NCBI RefSeq assembly: GCF_026745355.1
Contig: NC_079207.1
Location: 18,976,920 to 19,040,919 of the forward strand
DNA from: Beta vulgaris subsp. vulgaris
Lineage: Eukaryota; Streptophyta; Magnoliopsida; Caryophyllales; Amaranthaceae
Length of the DNA: 64,000 nt
Direction of reading: 5' to 3'
The notes under the pieces are model-generated. The model made no database searches. It was not told the DNA's origin and saw only the letters and a program-made list of their open reading frames with translations. A program made the translations under genes and the position numbers. Shown here piece after piece: positions 37,446 to 50,217 of the stretch; positions within the stretch are counted from its first letter, which is position 1; each line of letters opens with the position of its first letter.

Positions 37446-40400
37446 ATGGAAATTAATCACTCCCCTTCTTCCTCTCTTCACCACAGTCTCTCTCCTAACC
37501 CACCACCACCTGAGCCGTCTGATTTCTCCTATAAACCCCAAATCAACGGCCCTAAATTAACCCGCAAGATCAAGAAACGTTACCCTGATGAAGCCTCCTC
37601 TGCTTCATCTTCTTCCTCTATTCAAAGAGGAATTCGAATTCCCAATAAACGCAGAAACCCTAGATTTTCCGTGCGCAGAAATGCCACCGATGTTGAAGCT
37701 ATTGCTTTCCCTCTTGGAATGTCCATTGCTGCCGTCTTGGCTCAGGTTTGTCTCAATTTCTATTCTAAAGTTTCTATTTTTATTACTTTGTATCATGCAT
37801 TTTTTTTTTGGGTGAATTTGGTATCTTAATCTATGGTTTCTGGGTTGCAATTTCTTTTTTTCTTTTTAATTTAAATTTAATTTTGAATTTAAATTGTTAA
37901 TTTCGTAAATTCGTAATCAGAAACTGTTGGCTTGTTTGATGGGTTCGGAGAAGAATTCCAATTTTGAACTTCTGTAGTGTAGAAAGTTTGGATTTTTAAT
38001 GGTGATTTGGGTACTTATAGTTGTTGGCTAGATTTTGTAATTACGCTTTGTTTTATAAGTTTAAATGTATCAATTTTTTTTAAACTAATTATTTCCTTTG
38101 GTGGTGGAATTTTTATTTTATTTTTTGGTGTTAAGGGTGGAATATATAGAAATTAATGCATTGTTTCAGTTTGGTGCTGGCATTTGATCTTGTGGATTTA
38201 GTATGTGGCTGAATGAGTTATGAATTTTGATGTACAGTTTCTTTAATGTACTCTTTTTCAGTTTGGTGTGTTGAAGTAGCTTATGAATTGTGTTCTTTTG
38301 GTAGCTTCTACGAGTATGCAAGTACTACTACCTCCGTATTTTTTTAGTTGCAACATTTGGTTTGTGGCACTATTCATCAACCAACTTTGATGAACTATCT
38401 CGCATTATTATATAAGAAAAAACATAGTCAAGTGGGGTCTTGTTAGATTCGTCTCAATGCGACAACTCCAAATATCAATTTTTTATAATTTTTACTTACA
38501 CCCAATAAGAGATATTAATATTCAAAGAATCGTCTCGGCAAATGTGAAAAAGCAAATGTTGCAACTAAAAAAACATGTATAAGGTAGTGTTTTGGATAGA
38601 ATACATTCATTTCAAATGCTTAATGTCAAATCCTCACATTCAAATCTAAATCATCTGTTTGGGAAAAACAAGAATTTTAAATTCATCATTTCGTAAAAAA
38701 TGAAAAAGAACCCCACCTTTTGTCATCTCTCTCCTCCTTCAAGCTCCTCTATTTCACCTAGTTCCTTCCTCCTTCCACTTTCCCCAAAAATCAGTTTTTC
38801 TCTCTCTCTCTCTAACAATTGATTATATCTCCCAACAAAAGAAGAATCTTGCCACTTTCAATTTTTCTACCTTTGTAAACAAAAATAAGATTTTTCATCT
38901 ACTGATTTCCTTCTCCTTTTAATCTGTTTCATCGCCATCTTCACTTCATCAGTAATTTTTAGCTTAAAATCAAAGCTTACTAGAGCTTTAATGGTGATCT
39001 AGGACTCGGAGAGAGAAGGGGGAAAGAAGATAGATAGAAGGAATGAGAGATTGACAAGATGAATAGATGCTGTGGGTGGATTTCAAATATGTGGATTTGA
39101 GAAGAGATTTCAAATCCTAAAAAATGTGCTTATATTTTTAAAGGCATAAAATTGGAGCAAATACAAATCCAAATACTTAGATTATCCAAACACAATATTT
39201 GGACCAATTCCGTCATTTGAAATAAAATGCTACTATCTAAACAGACCATAAATGCATTCTACAATTCTGGAAGTTTTCCTGTGATCTTGAAGATATATGT
39301 TTATAAATTGAGTAGTATTTAGTTGGTGTGCGGATTTTCCATTGTTTTGATACGACACATGGGAGGCGAAACAAATCACTTCATTGTTCAAAAGTATTGG
39401 AAGTAAATGGAAGATCACTCTTTCCCTCCCTTCACCTCCTTTTTCTCTCCCCTCTTTTATCCCTCCCGTTCCTATGTTCCCTCCCGTTCCTATGTCTCTA
39501 CAAATGCTCGCCATACCCATTCTAAATTTGGGAGGTGCAGAACTGCCATTGGTTCTAATGTTCTAGACCTGTTGTCATGGTTGATACCATTTTCATGCCC
39601 CTGTGTGTAATCTAGTCCTCTTGTAAATTGTTTGACTTATTAGGCATGAAAAGGTTCTTTCATTCATTTTCACATAATACGTCTAATGAAAACTTCAAAG
39701 TATATTTTGTTTAGCTAATGCAAGTTCTTCAGTATGTGAACTTTTGCTTTAGCTTTACTTTGATGGTTGTTGGAGACTGTATAAATACCATTTTTGCTAT
39801 ATTGCCAGGAATCTGAGTGATTCTTTTTTCTCACAATGCCATAAAACTTGCTAAATAATCCCAGAAATTACATTCTTGTTTTGTTAGTGATGCCTTTATT
39901 CTCAGCTTGTTGGTCTTGTTCTCAAAGTTTTGCTTTCAGCTTTTATTTGTATAAAAATACCTCCAAGCTGTTATGTTGTGTGTTTTGGTTCTATCTCCTG
40001 TTTAGAAATGGCAGCTTCAGTGCTCCTGCTTCATTAGTGCTCATCTATGTTACTCAGACTTTTTATTTCACCTCTAGTACCCGTGACTGATCCGCGACAC
40101 TCGGACGTGGAGAGGACACTCCATTTTGGCCAAAATCATGAAAAAGTTTTACAAAATAGCCGAGTACTCTGTCGGACATGAGAACGAGAGTCTGAGTAAC
40201 ATAGGTGCTCATTGATATGTAATTTTTCACTATATCAAACATTGGCTCCAGCTGCCAAATATAACCGACCGTGTACATTGATGACTTCTTTTTATTAATT
40301 GCAGTATTGCTATCTTCATTACACTTGATGTTATGCTACATATTATATTTATATGTAATGGTATCCATATTGTTATTGGAATTGGGATGATGATTTCAAT

Positions 40401-43400
40401 GGGTTCAAGCAACTTAGAAGGCAGTTCTTTTGTCTCACATATTACAATATATAAATCATGTAATGAGGACTGATGCTCCCTCTTTCTCTTACTTTTGCTT
40501 TGTTCTATGGTTTATTGACTAGACTCTCTTTTGAAGTTCTTTTGATTGTTTCTTTTATCACATCCGATTAGTTCTTTCCATCTTTTGTCTCTTATACTGC
40601 ATTACATAATTGATACAATAGAGTTAAGTAAAACTCGATTAGGTCCTCATATATTGGCCATACATCTGACTCTGTTTTCCTATTATTTTTTCTAAGGTTA
40701 AATCCTTTTATACAAATAGCTAAATGGCTTGAATTGTATGTACAACCCCATTTTCCCCAAAAAAAGTCCTAGTAAGATTGGTTGTTCTTATAAGAATGTA
40801 TTGGATCTAATTGGTGTTGATCTGAGACCTCTTATCATTTAGTTTATTGCTGTCTAGACTCTAGTAATTAGATGTTTTTCATCTTTTGAATTTATCAGTT
40901 ATCATCTACTTTTTGTGTAATGAAACCCATAATGATGATTAAAAGGAAAAAAGGTTGTGCTCAGGTATGAAGTTATCTAACACAGAAGCTATATATGTAA
41001 GAAGTTCTCGAAGGAATCTGAGTGTTCGTGATAGAAGATATAACTGGGAAAATAATTTGTCTTTGTTATATTTATGATTCCCCTGTTCGTTGGGCACTCT
41101 CTATCTATGTATTGTGAAGAATAATGCAACCCACTCTTATTCATTTAGTATTATTCCTTGGTTTTGGGTAATAGTAAATGGAAGAACATTGTAGAATGGA
41201 GGGAGTATAAATTTGCTTCATAGTTTAAAATAGTGTAATATTAATACCAATGGAGAGTGCTTGAAATATGCTTTAAAATAAGATCTATCTATCATATATC
41301 TATACAACATTTAAATATAAAAAATTTTCGATGAACAATAATGTCATTTTATTCTTCATTTAAATCCGTGTGTTGCAGCATATGAAAATGAATAATACTT
41401 CCTCGTTTCTTTTTTAAACACTATATTTCCTTAATGTGGAAGTTTACTATTAAACGCAACATGTTCGTTTTATGTAACTTTAGCCTCTCACTTATCCACT
41501 TTTGTATATGGTGCTTCTGAGTACGTACCACTTGCCTCACGCATGTCTCGATATTTTCTATTGCTTGAATATATGTGCCTTAGCCAGGTATAGTGATCTT
41601 TTAAGAATTGAGGAAGTATGTACTATATAACATGTGAAGGAAGTATATGAATTGTGAATCATAGTAGGATTGGAAGTACTACCTCCGTACTTTTTTAGTT
41701 GCACCATTTGGTTTTGTGGCACTATTCATCAACCAACTTAGTTAAGCTATCTCACATTATTATATAAGAAAAAATATAGTCAAGTGGGGTCGTGTTAGAT
41801 TCGTCTCAATGCGAGGATTCCAAATATCAAATTTTTATAATTTTTACTTACACTCAATAAGAGATATTAACGTTCAAAGAATTGTCTCGGCAAATGTGAA
41901 AAAACAAATGGTGCCACTAAAAAAATACAGAGGTAGTATTAGTTATTATAAACCATATATGTATGGTTCATTTTATAGCAATGGCTTATATAAGAATTCT
42001 AAATGAAAACATCAGATTTGTCCAACCTTTTCAGATATAATTGTTTTAGTTATAGTACAATCTTTTAGATATTTACATCTCTGGATTTATATGTATTACA
42101 TTTTTTTGGTGACTTAATAAATAAATGTCTGTCATTAGTTTTTATTTTATTTTATTCTTGTATTATATTGCATTGCCAGTTTTCATTTCTATTGATCTAG
42201 CTGTTACTTTCAGATTCTGGAGAAGAAGGATTTATCAACTGAAAATGCTCCCATTGATCATCTGGCGATGGTAAATTTTAAATCCTACATTCTACTGAAT
42301 CTAATTATAGTTTGCGTCTGTATTTTACAAATTGTTGTTGGTCTTCTTTTAACTGTGTCATTTTTGGATTATGTTGTGAATGTTTGTTCATTGCCAATTA
42401 CCTTCTTGTACAGTCTGATATAGGCACTGGATTAAAAGCTGTCTATGGACCAAGGCCTTGTTTTTGTAGTTCACTCATTTGTATATTTATCTATGCTTCG
42501 AGTTTCGATTCTTCATTTCACCTCAATTACTTGGTTGGATATTTGATATATGACGTGGATATGGACACTTGACGCTTTGTCATTGACCTAGAACAGGAAA
42601 TGTTTTTATGAAATGGTTGAGACTGACACTTAGTTGCGTACTCACGTCAGTCACTAGTGGCTCAATCTGAGTTTACCAACTCTTTATATCTGTTGAGCAT
42701 ACGCGTTGTTGTTTTATCTTATATCTCTTGTTTTTCCCGCTCCCATACATTCTACATATATTGAAGTTACTAAATGAGGATTGTAAATTAATGGCGACTT
42801 CTGTGTCTCCCTTTCTTTGATTTGCAGATATGCACTTCAGCTGTGAGGGAATCTTTGACCAATGTAAGCCATTCCTCAGTCTGGTGTTGAAATCCTATGA
42901 TTTGGAGTTATCTTTTTGTCATGCTCAAATTATGGATATTTCTTTTGCTCTTTGATTTGTGGCAACCAGGTATTTGGCAACAAGTTTGATGCGTTTACAA
43001 GGAACTTTGAAAAATCATTTGGGAGTACCCTAAGCACTCTCAAATTGATAAATAGATCATCTATAGACTTTAAAGAAGATCAAGCAAGGCATAATAATGG
43101 TGGTAATTGTAATTCTGATGCAACTCAGGCCTTCTGTATAGACAGAGGAGATTGTTCTGCAAGATTCTGTGATATCGCTGATGGTTGTACAGAATCAATA
43201 AATCAGACTTCGGAGACTCAGGAGAAATTGAAAAGGGTTGAGGAGGTAGAAGATATTCAGTGTCAGTTAGAAAATAATACTAGAAGCCGCGAGCTTGCCG
43301 TTCAAGGCTATGTAAGCTCTCAAATTGTTGTTCCAAACATGCGGAATTGCTTAAGTAACTCGGTTCTCAGTACAATTGAGAAATCAATTGTTGAACAGAC

Positions 43401-44978
43401 GCGTGCAAATGACCTAAAAAGCGTCGAGATAGGTCTAATCATGAAAAAGTTGCAGCTGAAAGAAACTCAGCTGGCTCTTGATTCTGATTTAAATTTCTTG
43501 GAGAGATGTAAATTATCTCTAGGAATTTCAAGAACGTCATTCAAAGCTGAGAAGTTCAAGACTCAGTTGGAAGAGACGAGACATAGTGAGCTCCTTAAAA
43601 TATGTGCAGACTTTCTTGTTGCTGATTTGCTTATAATGCTGGGATGCCTTGGTTATGGAGTTTATGCCTTTTCATATGACAATCTACGTCAACTTACTAG
43701 GTCATGCTCTGCTTCAGAGGTAAGAAGAATCTCTTCAACATCTGGCAGACCTAGTTTTCCAAATATTTTGTTGAGGATTACTGAATTCTTTTAGCTTCAA
43801 TGTTACAAGTTTATGCAGACCGTAGACTTCTTTGCAGTAGCCTATATAATATATTTTTAGTCTATTACTCTGTATTTTTTTAGCTTCAATATGATGAACC
43901 TCTTTATCTAATGTTTAGGGGGCAAATTAGTAATTGATACTGGAAGTGGGTGGGGTTGCCTTGAAAAGGTTGAGAACTTGAGATCGATAGTGTAGTAAAG
44001 TCTTTTATATTTCTCACTGTGGAATGATGCTGTCTGTGTCGAAATTATCTCCAGATAGTTGCTTCACTTTCCAATTTGAAAGAGCTGCATTTCAAGTGAT
44101 TGAAACCATGTTTTGTTAGTTTTGCTGCCGAGACCAATGGATTACTAGGAAGATACTATATCTCTCCCTTTGTCCCAAATTTAGTGTCCAGCATTGACTT
44201 CCCCGAATCATAGCTAGAAAAGATTCATCTTATTGATATCAAATTAGGAAGTATATGCTTTAATCTTAATTTTTTTAGCAAGTTAGGTCAAAATCAAGAT
44301 TTTTTTTTACGTTAAAAGTCGAAATAGATGGAGTATGACTTTTTCTGTTTAGTGGTGATTTTGTTTGTTTATCGATTCCTAAAACTGTCTCCTTATTTAC
44401 TGTCTTAGGTGTCCAAGTCGTGGTGGATACCGAAGCCAATGTCATCATTTAATTCTGGTATCCAGACCCTAAATTGCCAGGTTCAAGTCTATAGCAGGAT
44501 GCTATTTGGTTTGCTGATGATTTTAGCAATTGCATATGTGCTTATGCAACGCTCTGAAATTTCGAGACAGGCCATGCCGATTACCTTTTTGATACTGCTT
44601 TTAGGAGTTGGCTGTGGTTTTGCTGGAAAGCTTTGTGTAGACACATTAGGAGGTGATGGATATCAGTGGCTCATATACTGGGAAGTTATTTGCATATTAC
44701 ACTTCTTTGTGAATGTTTTCACACCATTCATCTTTCCTATCCTTAATGGGGCGGTTAGGGTATCTCAAGGGAAGGATTACCGACCCATATTTCCCTTTTG
44801 GATAAGGCGCTGGTTGTTCTATGTCATCCTCATTTTGACTCCACTTTGCTGTGGTCTTTTGCCTTTTGCGAGCCCAAGAACGTGGTGGGACGAGCACTTC
44901 TCAAAATTGATCAGAAATCATTTGTTAACTGTCTATGATGAAACTCATGATGATGTTGGAAGTGGTTTCCATGAATGA
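37446..44978 (+). CDS. CPR5: CPR5 homologue (membrane nucleoporin, defence and cell-death regulator), 5 exons, 570 aa
   Basis: Exons 37446-37745, 42214-42270, 42828-42863, 42970-43719 and 44409-44978 join in frame with GT..AG borders (1713 bp with stop); Arabidopsis CPR5 is of similar size. The N-terminus is Ser/Pro-rich, then basic (KLTRKIKKRYP, RIPNKRRNPRFSVRR), consistent with nuclear localisation. VEAIAFPLGMSIAAVLAQ and the short exons 2-3 lead into a long soluble, partly helical region in exon 4. Five hydrophobic segments close the protein: one at the end of exon 4 (ADLLIMLGCLGYGVYAF) and four in exon 5 (MLFGLLMILAIAYVLM; ITFLILLLGVGCGFAGKL; WEVICILHFFVNVFTPFIF; LFYVILILTPLCCGLLPFA). SWWIPKPMSSFNSG and GKLCVDTLGGDGY are strongly CPR5-like. 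In Arabidopsis the protein sits in the nuclear envelope at the pore, restrains defence and programmed cell death, and affects trichomes and ethylene responses. Function here is by homology. Intron 1 (4.5 kb) holds several MITEs. Confidence 0.95.
38328..38587. mobile_element. Stowaway-like MITE in CPR5 intron 1, copy A
   Basis: About 260 bp starting CTACCTCCGTATTTTTTTAG after TA and ending with the inverse AACTAAAAAAACATGTATAAGGTAG. Nearly the same sequence occurs at 41679-41936. The right-hand TA is mutated to TG. Termini and TA target resemble Tc1/mariner Stowaway elements. Confidence 0.75.
41398..41616. mobile_element. Stowaway-like MITE in CPR5 intron 1, second family
   Basis: About 219 bp between TA dinucleotides. 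CTTCCTCGTTTCTTTTTTAA at the left is mirrored by TTAAGAATTGAGGAAG at the right, with CACTATA/TATAGTG further in. It is non-coding. Confidence 0.65.
41679..41936. mobile_element. Stowaway-like MITE in CPR5 intron 1, copy B
   Basis: About 258 bp with intact TA on both sides, CTACCTCCGTACTTTTTTAG at the left and its inverse at the right. It has the same orientation and family as 38328-38587 and differs by scattered substitutions and small indels. Confidence 0.8.
44154..44337. mobile_element. Possible degenerate Stowaway MITE in CPR5 intron 4
   Basis: CTCTCCCTTTGTCCCAAATTTAGTGTCC at the left resembles the common CTCCCTCCGTCCC MITE end and GTCGAAATAGATGGAGTAT at the right resembles its inverse. 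Similarity between the two ends is weak. Confidence 0.35.
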
Positions 44979-45613
44979 GAAGGATGCTTTGTTTGCGACC
45001 TTGGAAGAGTTCACAGATCACAGTCAAGTCATATTGTAAAGTTTAGGTTCTCTCTACTCATTTTGAGTTTTTTCCTGCTGTAGTAGAATGTATGATGCTA
45101 GCTTATGTTTTGTTCTGCTGCATGTGTATCTATATAAGTATTTATAAGGCAAGCTGTCTTTTGTGTATTCTATCTAATTGTGTCGGTAACGTATTATCGC
45201 AGTGGTTATGCTAATGATTTTGCCTGTGTATGTAGTTTGTTGAATTAGCATGATTGAATCAAATGTTGTCAATTCAATCTTGCGTTAGTATGACAATAGC
45301 AAATTACTTTATCACCCTGAAAGATTGATGCACTTTATGCTTTTGGTTAAAAATGATGTTCGAAACAATTTTTAAAATGTGCGCATGACAGCTGTTTTGT
45401 AATCTAAGCGTTGACATCAAGTGTACAAATGGCGAAGAAGTATTTCACGTGTTTCCTTTTTTGGGTTTTGATATTCGGTGCCTTACAATTTCTTACTATC
45501 ATTTTTAATGACACTTCTATACTATATTTGTATACTCGTACATCTTTCCATTTCTTTTCCCACCTTCCCTTCTTCCACCACCACTATGAAATTGAAAAAA
45601 AACTAATATGAAT
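44979..45613. other. CPR5 3' flank
   Basis: Presumed CPR5 3' UTR followed by AT-rich DNA. I see no gene, repeat boundary or RNA gene. Confidence 0.4.
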
Positions 45614-45990
45614 CCGGTGTACACAAATTAGTGTACACCCGATCCATATCACGTGACTTTATGATATAGTGTATGTTAAAATGATATAGTGTATATTAAA
45701 ATGATATAGTGTATGTTAAAGTGATATAATGTATGTTAAAGTAATATAGTGTATGTTATAATGATATAGTGTATGTTAAAGTGATATAGTGTGTGTTAAA
45801 GTGATATAGTGTGTGTTAAAGTGATATAGTGTGTTTTACAATGATATAGTGTATGTTAAAATAGTGTATGTTAAAGTGATATGGTGTATGTTAAAGTGAT
45901 ATAGTGTATGTTAAAATGATATAGTGTATGTTAAAGTGATATAAAGGGTCACGTGCCTGGGCCTGGTCCACACTATTTTTAGTGTGAACC
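45614..45990. repeat. Hairpin-flanked minisatellite element
   Basis: A 20-bp minisatellite (45661-45943) is bracketed by two hairpins, 45614-45641 (CCGGTGTACAC, AAATTA, GTGTACACCCG) and 45965-45990 (GGTCCACACTA, TTTT, TAGTGTGAACC). CACGTGAC (45650) and GTCACGTG (45948) also face each other. The flanks are inverted relatives of one another, as in some MITEs. No target duplication could be fixed. Confidence 0.6.
45661..45943 (+). repeat. 20-bp minisatellite, about 14 copies
   Basis: Unit (A/G)TGATATAGTGTATGTTAAA. Ten units run in exact 20-bp register from 45661 to 45860. One 15-bp truncated unit, three more full units and a partial unit follow. Variation is mostly A/G at unit position 1 and A/G at position 13. 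Confidence 0.95.
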
Positions 45991-46601
45991 GGGTCCACGC
46001 AAGTTGGATTGATGAAATTGCACCACTAGATTCACCATCATTAGAGGTGGGAAGCGGGTCATACGTGTCGGTCATAACAAAGTGAGTCATAATCGGGTCA
46101 ACTTTGAGTTTGGATTACGTTTGGATCGAGTACGTGTCCGTCTTGGGTCCATGAGATTTCAGGTCGGGTTAAATCGGATTTTCAATCTCGTCAATAAATA
46201 AAACACATAAGACTAATAAGAGTAAGTTAAATAATTAATGGACAATGGTTAAACCATATATAGTTTTTGATGACAATTTTTTCCTTAAATTTGTTTAAAA
46301 AGTAACTAATTTGACAACTTTTCGGGTCGGGTTGGGATCATCAGGTCGGGTCATATTCGAGTCAAGTAGATTCAGGCCGTGCGGGTCATATTCATGTCTA
46401 TTTTACTTTCGGGTTGAGTTATTTCGTGTTTCAGTCCTATACCAGGTCATTATTTTCGGGTGGAAAATGGGTCTCGGGTCGGGTATTCAGGTTCGGTCAC
46501 CAAGTACAGATCTATTTTGCCGGCTATAACCATCACCCACATAACTTTTCCCCACTCTTTCTATCATTAATTTCATGTTTTACATTCGCTACTATTGGAG
46601 T
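45991..46601. repeat. GGGTC/GGGTT-rich dispersed repeat, boundaries unresolved
   Basis: From about 46047 to 46500 the plus strand is dense in CGGGTCA, TCGGGTT and GGGTCGGG words, like the hAT-type MITE at 23701, but no matching terminal repeats or 8-bp duplication could be found. It has no coding capacity. Confidence 0.4.
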
Positions 46602-47059
46602 TATGGCTATGCAAAGACCAGTGTCGGGACGGAATTTGGACCGAACCAAAGACTTCGGCCTGGTACTCGATCCACAAAAAGTCGTGATTCCGTTTTACAG
46701 TCCGGTCCGAACCCGAAATTTTTTGTTCAGAAGCGGTGACCGAAATTTCTTTTTTTTTTTAGTAAAATTATTTTTAAATATAAAAAAAAGTTTAAAAAAT
46801 ATAGAAAGATTAAAAGTTAAAACCTACTCTTTATTGTCTTTAAGATTATTGTCATTAGGATTATTAAAATTTGATATATCTAATTTATAAATATGTTTAA
46901 ATTTAAAAAAAGAGATTTTATTAATACGAATTTGGGTCTAACAGGTCCAAAATGGGACTGGTTGGAAAATTTCGATCCAGATCAGTCCAACAAAATTTTA
47001 GATTCGGGTCCATTGGTCAAACCAGTTCTCGTCTGGTCCTGGACCGGCGCACACCCGTA
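46602..47059. mobile_element. hAT-like MITE (degenerate)
   Basis: 458 bp. The left end TATGGCTATGCAAAGACC and the inverse of the right end (TACGGGTGTGCGCCGGTCC) agree at most positions. Flanks ATTGGAGT and ATTGTAAT match 6/8, hAT-like. GGTCC/GGACC words dominate both subterminal regions, with an AT-rich centre. Confidence 0.5.
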
Positions 47060-47303
47060 ATTGTAATTATGATCTAGTTTTAAGCACATCAATGGGGCGA
47101 TTGTACCATAGACACTTGATGCGAATTTACAGATTTGCAATTCTACACACAAATTTTCTTATTCATGCAAATTTTCTAAACCTTTTCAATTTACATATTT
47201 ATAGATGTGTCATCGGAGAAGTTGATGTCGCTGGGATCACAATAGCTGGATGTGAAGCTCTCTTCAATGGTAGCCGATGGGGAAAGTGATGAGAGAGAGT
47301 GAG

Positions 47304-48682
47304 TGTTATTTCCCTATAGGAACACTACAAGAGGGGGGGGGGTGAATTGTAGGTGTAGAAATAAACGTAACTTTTTGCGGAAATTAAAACTTTAAACGAA
47401 TAAACAAGCTAGAGGAACACAAGGGATTTTTACGAGGAAAAACTTCTTGGGCCCAACAAGAAAAACAACCTCGACCACTAGGGATTTTAAACTCAACACT
47501 TTCACTAATTAGGCCAAACAACTTTGTTACAACCTAATTCTAACTCGAGCCACACCTTGAGTTCCTAAACTCAAGTTCCTGAGCCACTGTTCCCTTAACA
47601 GCAGTTCCTCTCAACTTCACTCGAAGTTTTTCACACATACAAGCTTCACTCAAAGCCTCTGTCTTACAGAACTTCACTCAAAGTTCCCTTACCCCAAAAA
47701 CCAAAATACAATTGATCGAAATAAGCTTAGTGGAATTAGAGTAAGAAGGCAAAGAACAAATGGCTATTATGAGAGAATGAAGGCACTGACACTTAATTAG
47801 TTAAACTTACTTAATTACTTAGTCAGACACACTTTGGAACTTATCTAGACTTCTATATTTATAGTGTTAATCATGAAGAACGTGGGATTAAAACTAGAGT
47901 ACATGTTTAGTCCATTAACCCATGATGTTCCTTCCCCTAAGGAACACGTTTTCACATCATGTCCCATGATCCCATGAACTATAAATGAACGTGTATATTT
48001 TTCAGCCATTACTCCTAAGTAATAGGAGTTCCTTGAGCTTTATCCGAAAATCAGTTTTTATAAAAATTCTTTTTATCTTTAAAACTGAATTTTTAATCTT
48101 TAAGAAAATAATATCTTTTAAACAAAATCTTTCTAACAACCGGATATTTATTTTCTTAATTTTCCGAAAAATAAAATCTTTTTCTTAAACAGATTTTCTT
48201 TTTTAAAACTGATTTTATCATTTGAAATTAGATATAACTAATTTCCTATAATTTAGGCATGACTTACTCAAATATCTTTTTAACCGTTATAATGTTGCAC
48301 GCCTAAGTCTAGTTCCTTTTATTAACTAAGTTCCTTTAACATATTCGTTTAGTGCCACTTAGTTTGTTCCTTACAAAGGAAAAAACTCTCATTCTCAAAT
48401 ATACTGCCACTGTTCCTTACCAATCTTTCTTTGTTCCTTTACATTGGAACTAGAAAATAAAACGCATAGCTTCTATTCTTCTTGATCCAATGCTTGCTCC
48501 AGTATCAACATAGAAACTTCTTTACTTAGCCTTTGAAATCCTCTCTTGACTTCTTCCTTGACTTCGTATTCTCCCAGTTCCTTTTATTGATACCTTAAAC
48601 ACCATACACTTAAATAACTCATTAGTTCACTACTTAGTTTGTTCCTTTTTTTCTTTGTCATTATCAAAACTAGGGTTCAACA
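47304..48682 (-). repeat. Solo LTR of a copia family related to 1581-12636
   Basis: 1379 bp starting TGTTATTTCC and ending GGGTTCAACA, flanked on both sides by GTGAG (47299-47303 and 48683-48687). The start (ACTACAAGAGGGGG... GTGAATT, then CTTTTTGCGG) and many internal words (CTCGACCAC, GGGATTTTAAAC, CACTGACAC, repeated GTTCC) parallel the full copia LTR read in the same direction, so it derives from a minus-strand insertion. No internal region is left: unequal recombination between LTRs is the usual explanation. Confidence 0.88.
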
Positions 48683-48821
48683 GTGAGAGTGCGAGAGATT
48701 GTGTGAGAGATGAAAGGAGGAGGAAGAGGTGATAAAGACAGGGAATGTGAAAGGGTATAGGAATGAGTATAAAATACATGGAGGAGGGCCAATGTATGTA
48801 CTTTGGTGTATTTAAGGAGCT

Positions 48822-50165
48822 TTTTTTTATAGGTAGGAAAAAAGAAGGTTAGGAGACCCTCTGCACGATGGGAGCTCCAACCTTATCATTTACAAGGATA
48901 GTATGAAGAGCAGAATGAGTACAATCTTCTATAATGTAATGATTATCTACTAGATGACCAACATTAGCAATTCAATCAACAACTTTGTTTGCCTCCCGAT
49001 TGATATGACGAATGTCCGAAGAAGCAAGTTAGAGTAAGAGTGTGCGAATATCCCGAATGATGGGAGTGATCTGGAATGAGAGGACCCTTTACTCTTGACT
49101 GAGTTGATGATCATGAGATTATTACCTTCGATTTAATGTGTTGAATATTATTTTGAAGCGCTAGAATTATCCTTTGATGAAGAGCCATAGCCTCAGCTAT
49201 GAAGACCGAAGAAGAACCAAGTTTAGAAGCCTTGAGGAGGTCACCGGACAGATCCCTAATATTGATACCTGTAGCTGCGAAGTTACCACGAACAGAGCCA
49301 TCGAAGTTGAGTTTGAAGAAATGGTGGAGAGGCGGCTCCCATGCGACGATGGAAGAGGTGTAAGTAGGATTGGAGGTGGAATGATCGAGAAGATAGTTAG
49401 AAAACGGGGAACCCGAGGAGAAACAATCGTCAACTGTATTCCTTAGGCCCCATTCTTCGTGAAGAAACTTGGACTTATGAATGAATCTATGAATGTTGAG
49501 AGTCATATTATTGAAGATAACATCATTTGTTTCTTTACATGTACTCCAAGAAGGAATACATATTTAGTGTTGAGATTTTTAAATTTTCTTAGTTTAGAAA
49601 GAGTGGTTAATAGAGGATCTGAATCAAGTGAATGGTGATCCAGTCCTCTAGTTCTTGTAAATCCCAAAGTGGAGTAAGGCAATGACAAGAACCGAAAAGA
49701 TGGTCTACTCATCTATAAAATTGCAATTACTAAACGAAATGTTATGCCTTTTAGCTAGTATTTGTCTAACTCCTAGGCTATTGTGACATATTTGCCAGAA
49801 AAAGATTTGGAGTCTAGGTGGTATATCCAATTTCTAAATCCAGCAATATTGTCATTTCTCTTGGATGGATGGGATCATATGGGATATCCAATTTGTTGAT
49901 TTGACAGAGAACTCTCCTGTGAAGTGGGTCCTCAGATGGGTTCGTTCGGTAGAGGGTGAACCAGAATTGGAATGCCTTTGATGGTGTTAATAATATCATC
50001 TGATAGAAAAGGTTTTAGCTTTGATAAACCCCATGATGTATTTCGAAGAATGAATTCACTTAGAAGAGTAGAGGCGTCTACTTGATTGCGGGACAAAGAG
50101 AGCATCTGTAAAAGGTTATTCTCGAAACACCAGTTGTGCAACCAAAAAGGGATTTGGTTGCCATC
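48822..50165 (-). pseudogene. 3' remnant of a LINE ORF2 (zf-RVT and RNase H)
   Basis: Read on the minus strand, a zf-RVT-like segment (RLQIFFWQICHNSLGVRQIL near 49750-49820) precedes an RNase H domain (HFFKLNFDGSVRGNFAATG and FIAEAMALHQRIILALQNN, 49111-49400). An A tail appears as the T run at 48822-48829. Upstream, 49932-50141 (RNTSWGLSKLKPFLSDDIINTI) is the linker normally found after the RT domain. Endonuclease and RT core are absent, so this is a 5'-truncated and decayed LINE, different from the one at 16874-23185. Confidence 0.75.
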
Positions 50166-50217
50166 GCCAATTTTTCATCGAATACCTTACATGAGAATAG
50201 ATCTTTGAAGCAATATT

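Noticed and set aside
42312..42572. 86-codon open frame in CPR5 intron 2
   Set aside because: Lies between two well-supported exons; hydrophobic AT-driven translation with no homology I recognise.
45661..45943. CRISPR-like array
   Set aside because: The 20-bp units are contiguous with no spacers, and the DNA is plant nuclear; it is a minisatellite.
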